Positions 1 through 8,434 of a stretch of 64,000 nucleotides of DNA are shown here, one piece after another. Location: assembly GCA_965240325.2 (NCBI GenBank), contig OZ251236.1:1240001-1304000 (forward strand), read 5' to 3'. Position 1 is the stretch's first letter. Each line of letters opens with the position of its first letter. This DNA is from Rebecca billardiae RCC1528 (lineage: Eukaryota; Haptophyta). Under the pieces are notes generated by a model that did no database searches, was not told the origin of the DNA, and saw nothing but the letters and a program-made list of their open reading frames with translations. Both the position numbers and the translations under genes were made by a program.

Positions 1-432
1 CCGTGCACAGCGTTTGCGAGCGGTGGCGCGACGGCAGGGCGGACCACGTCGATCCCGACGGCTAAGAAGCGCTACTACGGCCGTGTTACGGCCGATGTGA
101 AGCAGTTCCTCGCCATGGGCGCCGCGATCCGCTCCGGCTCGGTGGACGACCCGCGCGTGGCTGACTTCTTTGCGGAGGGCGCAGACGACCTCAAGTCGGC
201 GGGCTACCTTCTCGCCGTCGCCTTCAAGATTGACGGACGCATCCCGCCGGACAAGATCCAGCAAAAGCGTAATCACGATGCCCTCATGAAGTCGCTCGAT
301 CAGCTCAGGGCGACCATTCGCGGCGGCAACGCCAAGGGTGCGGCAGATGCCTACGCTGCTGCCCTTGCCTCGATGGAGACCTACCTCGCGGGTGTCGAGC
401 TGCCGGCAACCTCGGACGCGGCGTTCCAGTGA
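1..432 (+). CDS. Small helical protein, 3' part (possible plastid-lumen protein)
   Basis: The reading frame is already open at base 1 and ends at the TGA at 430-432, so the 5' end lies outside the window; at least 143 codons are visible. A GTG at 97 is internal, not the start. The visible part has a short basic segment (KKRYYGRV) followed by amphipathic, Ala-rich helices with a conserved-looking block (AGYLLAVAFKIDGRIPPDK) and an end rich in A/E/L. There is no membrane segment in the visible part. The pattern resembles small four-helix-bundle proteins of the thylakoid lumen in red-lineage algae (PsbQ/Psb31-like proteins are one possibility), but I cannot assign a family. The missing N-terminus would show whether it carries a plastid leader. 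That the frame is coding is fairly sure; the function is unknown. Confidence 0.55.
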   Translation, partial: PCTAFASGGATAGRTTSIPTAKKRYYGRVTADVKQFLAMGAAIRSGSVDDPRVADFFAEGADDLKSAGYLLAVAFKIDGRIPPDKIQQKRNHDALMKSLDQLRATIRGGNAKGAADAYAAALASMETYLAGVELPATSDAAFQ

Positions 433-896
433 GTGCAAGGTCTCGTGCTCACGCGTGCATCCCCCGCTGGTATCGCATGGCCCACGAGCGCGCGTACGAG
501 CATGAGAGTCGTCGTCACTTGGCCCTCACTTCTGATACTCTCAGGCCGGGAGTAGCTTTGGACGCTGTGCCAACGGCGGCACGGCGGCGTCCACGCCGTC
601 GCGGCCCGCGGGCGTCCGAGGGCACTCGGGCCCGTCTCAGACTCAGCGGTCAGCGCCCGGCTGGCTGACCGCGGCGGGCCCTGAGGCCAACTGGTGGCGG
701 CATTCTGATGATGCGCGCGTATTGCAGCCGCCGCCAGCTGGCATCGTCGGCACTAGCCGATAATCAGCACTGGCCCACTGCCATTCTGGCATTCGGTTGG
801 CTTCTGCCCGGCCATGTGGCATGTCAATAATGACGAATAATAAGAAATGCGGGCGTTGACCACTATGGGGGTAACTATGGAACTTGACCGGCGGCG
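433..896. other. Intergenic spacer upstream of GST
   Basis: Mixed-composition spacer between two same-strand genes. One copy of the 10-mer TGGAACTTGA lies at 878-887, about 10 bp before the GST start codon. The same 10-mer recurs around 7.6-8.2 kb. No gene or RNA was recognised. Confidence 0.5.
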
Positions 897-1637
897 ATGG
901 CGTCGCCGAGTAGGGTGGTCATATATGGGTCGTCAACGTCACGAGTGTGCAAGGTGCTGTGGGCGCTGCGTGAGGCAAATGTCTCCTTCGAGCGCATTGC
1001 CCGACCGCCCTGGGAGTTACGCGCCGAGAAGTCATACCTCCGCCTCAACCCCAAGGGCACTGTGCCGACAGCTGTGTTCTCCTTCGATGACGCACGCGGC
1101 GACGTAGTCCTGAACGAATCGAATACGATTGTGAGCTATGTTGCGCATCGACTGAGTGCCGATCTCTATCCTTCCAACCCAGAGACGCTTGCGCGAGCGT
1201 GGCAGTGGATGGAGTGGGCCGAGTCGTCAGCCTCGTCCAAGGTCTCGCCCATCTTTCTCGGCCTCGTGCGAGGCGTGGGCTATCCGCCCACCCCGGGCTC
1301 GAAAGCGAGCATCGAGCGCGACGGTGCAGGCATCCTCACGCACGTCAACGGCGCGAGCGTGCGAAAGTGCCTTGACGTCTGGGAGACGCTCGAGCATGAG
1401 CTCGGCAGTTCGGAGCAGGTGGGCAAGTACATGCAGGGAGATGCTCTCACAATGGCGGACATACCTTTGGGCGTACTGGCCGCACGGATGTTCAGCATGC
1501 CACAGGAGGAGCTCGGGTGGGACCCTGCAAAGGCCTTCCCGTCCACGCGCAAGTGGTACGAGCGCCTGATGCAACGCGAGGCGTACCGAGAGTGCGTCCT
1601 GCCGTGCGCACAGCCTCCGCGGCGCCCTAGTGCGTAA
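897..1637 (+). CDS. Glutathione S-transferase family protein
   Basis: Soluble 246-aa protein, the usual length for a cytosolic GST. The N-terminal thioredoxin-like half starts with a beta strand and the helix SRVCKVLWALREANVSFE, and carries the cis-proline loop (NPKGTVPTAV) and the glutathione-contact element (ESNTIVSYV). The C-terminal helical half contains GDALTMADIPLGVLAARMF, which matches the N-capping box/hydrophobic staple (ALTxADxxL) of the GST fold. Such enzymes conjugate glutathione to electrophiles or reduce peroxides and dehydroascorbate; the substrate cannot be told from sequence. The serine in the SSTSR stretch before the first helix may be the catalytic residue. The start is the ATG at 897, immediately after a TGGAACTTGACC element. 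The gene is intronless and converges on pyruvate kinase. Confidence 0.85.
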   Translation: MASPSRVVIYGSSTSRVCKVLWALREANVSFERIARPPWELRAEKSYLRLNPKGTVPTAVFSFDDARGDVVLNESNTIVSYVAHRLSADLYPSNPETLARAWQWMEWAESSASSKVSPIFLGLVRGVGYPPTPGSKASIERDGAGILTHVNGASVRKCLDVWETLEHELGSSEQVGKYMQGDALTMADIPLGVLAARMFSMPQEELGWDPAKAFPSTRKWYERLMQREAYRECVLPCAQPPRRPSA

Positions 1638-1779
1638 GTGCCTTAGTGCGGCCGCCGACGACGCGGTTGATGCATTCTGCGGGGCTGCTGGCAACGACTG
1701 ATGAGTACGCTCACATCTGGGCCGCACAAAGCGCTATGTATACCAGCGAGTCGGCATCGTCTCGCGCCGCGACGAGGGC

Positions 1780-1905
1780 TGCTGCAGGTTAGACTATATA
1801 TATATACGGTGATTACTCCCGTGTGTCAGTGTGTATGTGCCGTGAGTGAGTGATAAGAGTATATATATTGTCGGTATATAACGCATATATATTATATTAA
1901 TATTA
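1780..1905. other. AT-rich island between convergent genes (GST / pyruvate kinase)
   Basis: TATATATA runs at about 1793-1806 and 1859-1902 stand out from GC-rich surroundings and end at the pyruvate kinase stop codon. Both neighbouring genes end here, so 3'-end processing or termination is the likely role. This is inferred from position only. Confidence 0.5.
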
Positions 1906-3690
1906 CGCGGGCACCCCCTCGACTGCAGCGTCGAACTCTACTGACGAGCTGCTGCGCCTGCTGCGAGCGCTGCCAGGCCCAGCGCCCCGGGCAGGGGGCC
2001 CGGTCGTCGCTCCCCCTGCGCCGTAGTCGGCGCCATTGCCAGTGTAATCGGACCGCTCGTCATGACCATCGAGCTCGACGATCCGCAGCACCCAGCTCGA
2101 CATCTCCTCGCCGTCGCCAATGTCGGTGTCATGGAGGACGACAGCGCTCCCGCTGCTGACGAGGCCTATCCGCTTGATCTCCGCGAGCGCGGCGTCGATC
2201 ACGTCTTGCGGGCGCGGCGGGGACGGGGCCGCGCCGCCGATCTCGAGGCCGGCAGCGGGCGCGCCCCAAGGCACGACGATAGGCACGACACCGCGCAGCA
2301 GCGCACACTGCCTCGCGATGCTCTCGCTCGCGCACGCTGCCACGATAGGCACGGCGCCTGGCCGATACTTGGCCACGAGCCGCGGCGCGTCGCCCGTCTC
2401 GGTGACGACGAGCAGCACCGCCGCCTGCTGATCAAAGGCTGCGCGCGCCGCGGCCGCAGCCACCGCCTCGATCGACGGCGCTGGCCTCGGCATGATGGCA
2501 AGCTGCCGCATCGCGGTCGTGCCCTCGTCCGAGACCGCCTCCGCCTCGCGCGCGATCTCATCCATCACGCGCACCGCCTCAAGCGGCCACTTCCCCTTCG
2601 CGGTCTCCCCGGAGAGCATGACCGCGTCGGCGCCGTCGAGCACGGCGTTGGCGGTGTCGCTCACCTCCGCGCGCGTGGGGCGCGGGTTCGCCACCATCGA
2701 CTCGAGCATCTGCGTGGCGCAGATCACCGGCTTGCCTGCGAGCAGGCACTTGTCGATGATCATCTTCTGCGCGACGAAGACCTTCGGCGCGGGTAGCTCG
2801 ATGCCCAGGTCGCCGCGCGCGACCATCACGCCGTCAGCCGCGCGCAGGATCTCGTCAAACGCGCGCACGCCCTGCACGTTCTCAATCTTGGCAATCAGCT
2901 TGGCGCTCGAGGGGCCGAGCACCGCGCGCAGCGCCTCGATGTCCGCGCCCGAGCGCACGAACGAGGCGAACACGAAGTCGACGCCGTGCGCGCGGCCGAA
3001 GCGGATGTCGCGCGCGTCCTTCTCGCTCACCGCTGGCATCGTCGTGTCCGTCCCGGGCAGGTTGACGCCCTTGCGCTCGCCGAGCTCGCCATCGTTGCGC
3101 GCGCGCGCGCGCACCCAGCCGCTGCCCGTGTCGATCACCTCAAACTCGAGAAGGCCATCGTCGACGAGCATGAGGGAGCCCGGGCGCAGCGCACATCCGA
3201 TGCCGGCGTAGTCGACGTACACGCTCCGCTCGTCCCCCGCCATCCTGAGCGCCTCGTCCGCTGAGAAGAGCACCGTCGAGCCCGCGCGCACGAGCAGCGT
3301 CTGCAGCGGGTTGCCCGCCGGCGTGCCGCTCGCAAACATGCCGGTGCGGATCTCGGGGCCGCTCGTATCGAGCGCGATGGCCACGTCGCTACGGCCCAAA
3401 CGCCTCTGCACGGTGCGCACCATGTCGATCGTGCGCGCGTGCTGCTCGTGCGAGCCGTGTGAGAAGTTGAGGCGCGCGACGTTCATGCCGGCGCAGATCA
3501 GGCCGTCGACGAGCGCCTCGTCCGCCTTCGGCCCGAGCGTGGCGATGATCTTGCTGCGCCGACCGAAGCGCTCGAGCTCGCCGCGCGCTGGGGGCAAGGT
3601 CGTCGCCAGCCTCTGCAGCCGCGACAGGTACTCCACGACCTGCGCGCGCGCACCGGCCGCTCCACTGACACTACGGGCCATGCCCGCCAT
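1903..3690 (-). CDS. PK: Pyruvate kinase
   Basis: Catalyses phosphoenolpyruvate + ADP to pyruvate + ATP, the last step of glycolysis. About 595 aa from the ATG at 3690 (a second ATG is at 3681). The signature opening of the A domain (KIIATLGP, then AGMNVARLNFSHGSHEQH) follows a roughly 50-residue leader. The B-domain segment, the catalytic stretch GVMVARGDLGIELP and the block KPVICATQMLESM/RAEVSDTANAVLDGADAVMLSGETAKGKWP are all intact, so the enzyme should be active. A C-terminal PK domain follows, then a Gly/Ala/Ser-rich tail of about 50 residues not found in typical enzymes. The frame stays open upstream to 3810, but that extension is low-complexity and would nearly abut the divergent gene at 3840, so I prefer 3690. 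No clear organelle leader; cytosolic or mitochondrial location is open. No intron. Confidence 0.93.
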   Translation of the reverse strand: MAGMARSVSGAAGARAQVVEYLSRLQRLATTLPPARGELERFGRRSKIIATLGPKADEALVDGLICAGMNVARLNFSHGSHEQHARTIDMVRTVQRRLGRSDVAIALDTSGPEIRTGMFASGTPAGNPLQTLLVRAGSTVLFSADEALRMAGDERSVYVDYAGIGCALRPGSLMLVDDGLLEFEVIDTGSGWVRARARNDGELGERKGVNLPGTDTTMPAVSEKDARDIRFGRAHGVDFVFASFVRSGADIEALRAVLGPSSAKLIAKIENVQGVRAFDEILRAADGVMVARGDLGIELPAPKVFVAQKMIIDKCLLAGKPVICATQMLESMVANPRPTRAEVSDTANAVLDGADAVMLSGETAKGKWPLEAVRVMDEIAREAEAVSDEGTTAMRQLAIMPRPAPSIEAVAAAAARAAFDQQAAVLLVVTETGDAPRLVAKYRPGAVPIVAACASESIARQCALLRGVVPIVVPWGAPAAGLEIGGAAPSPPRPQDVIDAALAEIKRIGLVSSGSAVVLHDTDIGDGEEMSSWVLRIVELDGHDERSDYTGNGADYGAGGATTGPPARGAGPGSARSRRSSSSVEFDAAVEGVPA

Positions 3691-3839
3691 TAGGTTGATA
3701 TTTGTGATGCGATGCGCCGCTGCCCGCACGGGACGGCCTCGGTCCGGACAGCCGGAACCCGGACTGACTGGCCGGCGACGGCTCGGCCACGCGAAGGCGA
3801 GGAGCAGCAAGGCGTCATCGTCATCAGTGACAGGTCACC
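3691..3839. promoter_or_regulatory. Shared promoter region of a head-to-head gene pair
   Basis: 149 bp separate the preferred pyruvate kinase start (3690, minus) from the start of the small plastid protein (3840, plus). Both promoters must lie here or overlap the first codons. The sequence is GC-rich with no TATA box. Confidence 0.5.
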
Positions 3840-4365
3840 ATGAAGCTCGCGGTGGCCCTGGTTTGCGCGACGCTCGCGGTGGCATCGGGCTTCACGATGA
3901 CCCCTGCTGCCCCAGTCTCGCACACCGTGCGCTCGAGCCGGCTCTTGACAGCCTCGGCTGACAGCGCGATCTCGATGCGCTGCCGCACGAACACGAAGCG
4001 CGAAAAGTTCTTCCGCAACCTCGAGGTGCGTGGGCGTGGCTCACGCATCGCCGGCGCGCTGGCCACTGCGTGCCCGTGGCGCTCTCGCGTGCCAAACGGT
4101 TGCCCGTCGCCGCACGCACCGGCCCAACCCCGCCCGACGCCCGTCACCCGCCCCTGCCGACCCCGCCTGGCATGCGTCGCCCGCCCACGCGCAGAACGCC
4201 AAGCGCTTCCGGAAGTCGTCGTGGAAGCCGTACAAATCGAACAAGGGGGAGTCCGAGGAGGATACTTCGTACATCGCGACGATCTACGTCGCCACGGATG
4301 CTTCGGGTGAGGCCATCGAGAGCGCGGAGGGAGCAGCTGAGGTGGCGGAGGGCGCGGCTGCGTAA
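3840..4365 (+). CDS. Small basic plastid-targeted protein (two exons)
   Basis: Exon 1 is 3840-4025 and exon 2 is 4195-4365. The intron at 4026-4194 begins GTGCGT and ends GCGCAG; joining them gives 118 aa. The N-terminus MKLAVALVCATLAVASGF is a signal peptide followed by Phe and a Ser/Thr/Arg-rich stretch. This is the bipartite ER-plus-transit leader expected in algae with secondary plastids, where the residue after cleavage is typically Phe. The mature part is a short basic module (RTNTKREKFFRNLENAKRF, then KSSWKPYKSNKG) followed by an acidic, Ala-rich tail. The basic core recalls small plastid ribosomal proteins, but I cannot place it in a family. The splice is supported because both flanking frames are open only in these parts and the basic motif runs smoothly across the junction. 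Confidence 0.65.
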
Positions 4366-5052
4366 GCAGGCTTCCTACTCCACTCCGTGCGGCCATTGCT
4401 CGCAGCGCGGGCGGGCGTCTTCACGGCTGGAGATCGAGCTGGGAGGTGCCGCGCAACGTCCGATCGCACTCGCAACAGGCGTGGCAGGCACGCGTGCCTG
4501 CATGCCCTTCAAAAGCTCGCAGCAGCCATCACTCATCAGCCCATTTGTCGATTTGAGGCATTCGACCGCACCGTCAGCCGACAGCCCGTTCACGTTGCAC
4601 TAGCGTTGCAGCACCGTCAGGCTGCGTCTAGTAACTCAACCGCGCGCAGGTTCTGTGGTACCTGTGCAGGCACCTGCCGCTGGCGCTTGCCGCCGCCGAT
4701 CATCCAGGAAAGTAATATAGCAGGAATAAATCTGAAACTGCTGATGATTTAATATTTAAAAATTTAATATATATATATTACGAAATTATTATCAATTTAA
4801 TACGTCGCGGAAGGTACTTCAGTGAGCGGCGGCGCCGCGGACGGCGAGTGGCGCCTTCGGCCTTGCCCTGGCAGACGGTGGCGCCGAGCCCGAGTGGCCG
4901 CCGGCATCACTCGGACCCAGCACTGATGGTGCCACTGCCAGCACGGCCAGTCGGCGCAGTGCGGAGTGCCGCGCTGAGTCGGCGGGAGCGGCAGGCTGGC
5001 AGCGTGTCATTCGGGCCGCAGCGGTGTGAAGCCTCCGCAAGCCTCCGCAGAC
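4366..5052. other. Convergent intergenic region with AT-rich island
   Basis: Lies between the 3' ends of the plastid protein gene (+) and dymeclin (-). Bases about 4715-4803 are AT-rich (TTTAAAAATTTAATATATATAT and similar) in otherwise GC-rich sequence. No gene recognised. Confidence 0.5.
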
Positions 5053-7513
5053 TCACGCGACAGACACGTCGACATGCACGTCGTCCTCCCCCTCGGCGAG
5101 CGGGTGCGGCTGCGCCGGTCCGGCGAGCAGCGGCGCCTCTCGCGCGTCCTCCACGCCCGAGTCGACGAGGTTGGTCACGTCCGTCACCAGCGCCCACAAA
5201 TACGGCGTGAAGAACTCCTCGGCGTCGTCCTCCTGCTCGTACGTGAAGCGCAGCTCGTCGAGCTGCCGCAGCGCGCTCGGCCTCCACTCGCGCGCGGCCT
5301 CGTCGATCGCCGCCATCACCTTCTCCACGGTGAGCACGGCGGTGGCGCTGTCGGTGGCCGCCTGCGCGTCCGCCACCGTCGTCGGCAGCGTGGCCTCGCC
5401 CGTCGGCCGCGCGCCGCCTGCGCCGCCGTGCGCAGAGACGCGCGCGTCAAAGTGCGCGAGCACCGCCTGCACGTTGGCGAGCGCGTCGCCCAGCAGCGCG
5501 TGCGCCGCGCTCGGCTCGGTGAAGAGCTGCTGCCGCTCGAGCAGCGAGTACACCAGGTGCGCGTTGAGCGCGAGGCTCGGCCCACTGCGCGCGGCGCGGG
5601 CGCGGGCCCAACCAGCCGCGGCGGCGCGCGCGCGCGTGCGAGTGAGCGGCGCGCGTGAGCGGCTGCTGTCGCGGCGCACGCGGCTGCGCGCACCTCAGCG
5701 CCGCGTTGATGATCTCGAGCGAGATGCGCATCGCGTCGGTGCACGCGCTCTGCTCCGCGTTGAGCTGCGTGAGCTCGACCGCCGTCTCGCCGGCCGAGAT
5801 CACCACGTCGCCCGCCGCCACCGCCGCGCGCTGCTCCTCCAGCAGCTCCTCCGCGCGCGCGCCCAGCTTGGCCTGGCGCTTGGCCAGCCGCGCATACAGG
5901 TTGATGAGCGACAGTGCGGCGTACGGGTGCAGCGCGCGGTACGAGCCCGCCATGTTGGCGAGCGCGGCGAGGCAGTTGGTCGAGACGTACGGGTCGCGCC
6001 GCGCGCTCGAGTTGAGGTTGGCGTGCACGAGCCGGCACAGCACGCACACCGCGAGCGAGCCCACCGAGATCTGGCCGAGGATGCGCTCGCGGAACCACGG
6101 CACGCGCGGCAGCTGCATCGCAAACGCCGCGCCCACAAACGCGCCGTCCTGCGAGAGGATGAGCAGCACGATGAGCAGCATGTACATGCGCGCGGGCGGC
6201 GGCGCCTTCGCCGTCGCCGTGCCGTACACGCCGCGCAGCAGCGGCATGAGCAGCAGGTCCGCATCCGTGCGCGTGAGCACGTACCGCAGGAAGGGCCGGT
6301 TCGTGTGCAGCAGGTGGTACAGCAGGAGCACCGACGGCTCCGAGGGCAGCTGCGCGCACAGCACGTCGTACAGCGACTGGTAGTCGATCGCGCACGCGGG
6401 CGGGCCCGGCGCGCCGCCGGCGCCCTCGATGTCCGCCGCTCCGCCCGGCGCGGCGGCGAGCGCGGAGATCGACGCGTCGTCGGCGACGAGCGCGAGCGTC
6501 TCGGCCGCGCGCGTGCGCGCGGCAAAGCCGACGAGCGGGCGCAGCGCCGCGGGCATGTCCTGCGCGAGCACGAGCAGCAGGCAGAGCGAGGAGGAGTGCA
6601 GCGTGGGCGGCTGCGTCGGCTCGCCGGGCGTCGTGAAGAGGAGCGCGAGCAGCTGGCGCGGCAGGTAGAGCACCGCTGGGAGGATGCGCCAGCCGCCGCC
6701 GCCGTCAGCGTGCGCGGCGGCGGCGCGGCCGGCGCCGCCCTCGGCGCCGCCGCCCTCGGCGCCGCCGGCGTCGTTGGCGCCCTTGGCGCGGCCGGGCGAG
6801 CCGGCGTCGGGCGTCTCCGCCGCGCGAGGCACGTACACGTCGCGCGCCGAGGGCGGCGGCGGCGGCGCGCGCACGTGGTGCGCGAGCAGCGCGTGCGCGA
6901 GCTCGGCGGAGCGATAGGGCGAGCAGAGCGAGCACGCGAGCATCGGGATGGGCGGCGCGTCGAGCGGCGCGTACATCTGCGCGGAGAGGAGCGTGAGGGC
7001 GAGCAGGCAGACCTCGGTCAGCAGGGCGAGCGTGCCCGCGCGGCGCTCGATCCCGATGATCGCGTCCACCAGCGCGCGGTACGCCTCGCCCGCGAGCCCG
7101 CCGTCCGCGTCGTCCGTCGCCTCGGAAGGGCGCATCAGGTGCGCCGTCCGGAACGCGTCCATGTCAGGCGCGACCCGCATCAGGTAGCGCAGGAAGATGC
7201 GCGTGACGAAGAGCGCGTTGGCTGCAATCGCCGCCTCCTCGTCCGTGAGCACCTCGCGCGGGGCCGCGGTGGCGTCGCTCAGCCGCTTGATGGCGCGCCG
7301 CATCAGCTTCTGAAAGTTGCACGTGTGCGGGTTGTTCGCCGCGAGCTGCGAGCAGAGGCCCTCGAGGATCTCGTCCGAGTGCGAGACGTGCTCCGCGCCG
7401 ATGCGCGCCGAGAGCATCTGCTCGAACAGCGGGTCATCGTCGGGGAGCGCCTCGAGGCCGACGAACGGGTCCAGCGCGAAGATGGCCGTCTCGCTGCTAG
7501 AGCTGTTCCCCAT
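5053..7513 (-). CDS. DYM: Dymeclin (DYM) family protein
   Basis: Exon 1 is 7513-5694 and exon 2 is 5584-5053. The 109-nt intron begins GTGCGCGC and ends GCGCAG and splits a serine codon; the spliced product is 783 aa. It begins MGNSSSSE, an N-myristoylation signal shared with animal dymeclins (MGxxxS). The body is an all-helical Leu-rich array (NPHTCNFQKLMR, LFVTRIFLRYL, LLLYHLLHTNRPFLRYVL). The C-terminal block NAHLVYSLLERQQLF, then EEFFTPYLWALVTD, is the most conserved part of the family. Dymeclin is a peripheral Golgi protein needed for Golgi organisation. It is longer than the human protein (669 aa) mainly because of Ala/Gly/Pro-rich inserts at about 6.68-6.85 kb. The ATG at 7513 is chosen because it creates the myristoylation motif; upstream sequence in frame is unlike the family. 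Confidence 0.9.
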
Positions 7514-8434
7514 GCTGGCGAGGGGAGAGCGGAGGTGGATGATGCCAAGTCGCAAGACTCGGCGCGGCGGTCCGGTAGCAGCGCGCGGAAGCTCCGGAGT
7601 CCCGGACACTACTACCATCAAGGTCTGGAGCTTATGGAGCGCTCGTTGGAACTTGAGCGGGGGTGGAACTTGACACCGCATTTCCCAGCGAAGTGCCCCA
7701 TCTCGGCGGGGCTGGCACGGTCGGCACACGCTCCTGAGCGCTCGCTTCGCGGTGCGGCAGGCCTTGGGCAGCCCAGACAGACATGCCGCGACCGAATTAC
7801 CGGGCCATGCGCGCACCACACCCGCGCTACATGGCCTGCGCGCTGGACGACTGAGAGGCAACGCCGAACCACTGCATTCCACTGCCCCGCATGCACCCCG
7901 AGTCACCTTCAGAGGGCGTCGACGAGCGCAGAGCGGGTGCGTGGGAGTTCGACCAACTCGTGTACCTTCTTACAAGCACCAGCGGCGAGGTCGCAAGCCG
8001 AACCTTGACCAGCCGTGGAACTTGAGCTGGTCGGCAGCAAAACCACCGTTTAACCCGGATCAAGTTAGCAGCGTGCGAGGAGGAGGCGCGGTGCGCGTCC
8101 GCGGCTGGCGAGAGGCGTCCGGACCGTGCCGTTCTCGGCCGCGCCCGCGCGCTTCCCGCCGCCGCAGGCCCCGTGTACGCCCGTCGTCGCCCTCGCCGCG
8201 CGGGCGCCAAACCGGCGTCAAGTTCCAACGAGCGCTCCATACTACTTTCACAGCGGAAACACTGTCGACGAGACGAATGCGAACGACATTGAATGCTGAT
8301 ATGCTTTTTGCGCCTTTTAGTTTTTAGTGGCCAGCGCATGCAGTCAGCTACAGAACTTACGACACAAAACCGTATTACAGTGACTACAGCAGTACTGCTG
8401 TAGCCTGTAGGTCTCAGACCGGGCCCAGCGAGAC
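7514..8434. other. Intergenic region with repeated TGGAACTTGA element
   Basis: About 920 bp between the dymeclin start and the 3' end of the TIR-like membrane protein gene, both on the minus strand. It contains three forward copies of TGGAACTTGA (7647-7656, 7664-7673, 8016-8025) and one inverted copy (8218-8227). No coding region supported. Confidence 0.5.
7633..8241. repeat. 24-bp perfect inverted repeat bracketing about 560 bp
   Basis: Bases 7633-7656 and 8218-8241 are exact reverse complements over 24 nt, with similarity stopping abruptly on both sides. The arms each contain the TGGAACTTGA 10-mer. No obvious target-site duplication was identified flanking the arms, so a MITE-like element is possible but unproven. 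Confidence 0.6.

Noticed and set aside
3691-3810. Extended pyruvate kinase start at 3810
   Set aside because: Would leave only 29 bp before the divergent start and adds a low-complexity leader; the ATG at 3690 is preferred.
5171-8008. 945-codon plus-strand frame across the dymeclin gene
   Set aside because: Arg/Ala-rich antisense shadow; dymeclin on the minus strand has conserved motifs and a splice that restores them.
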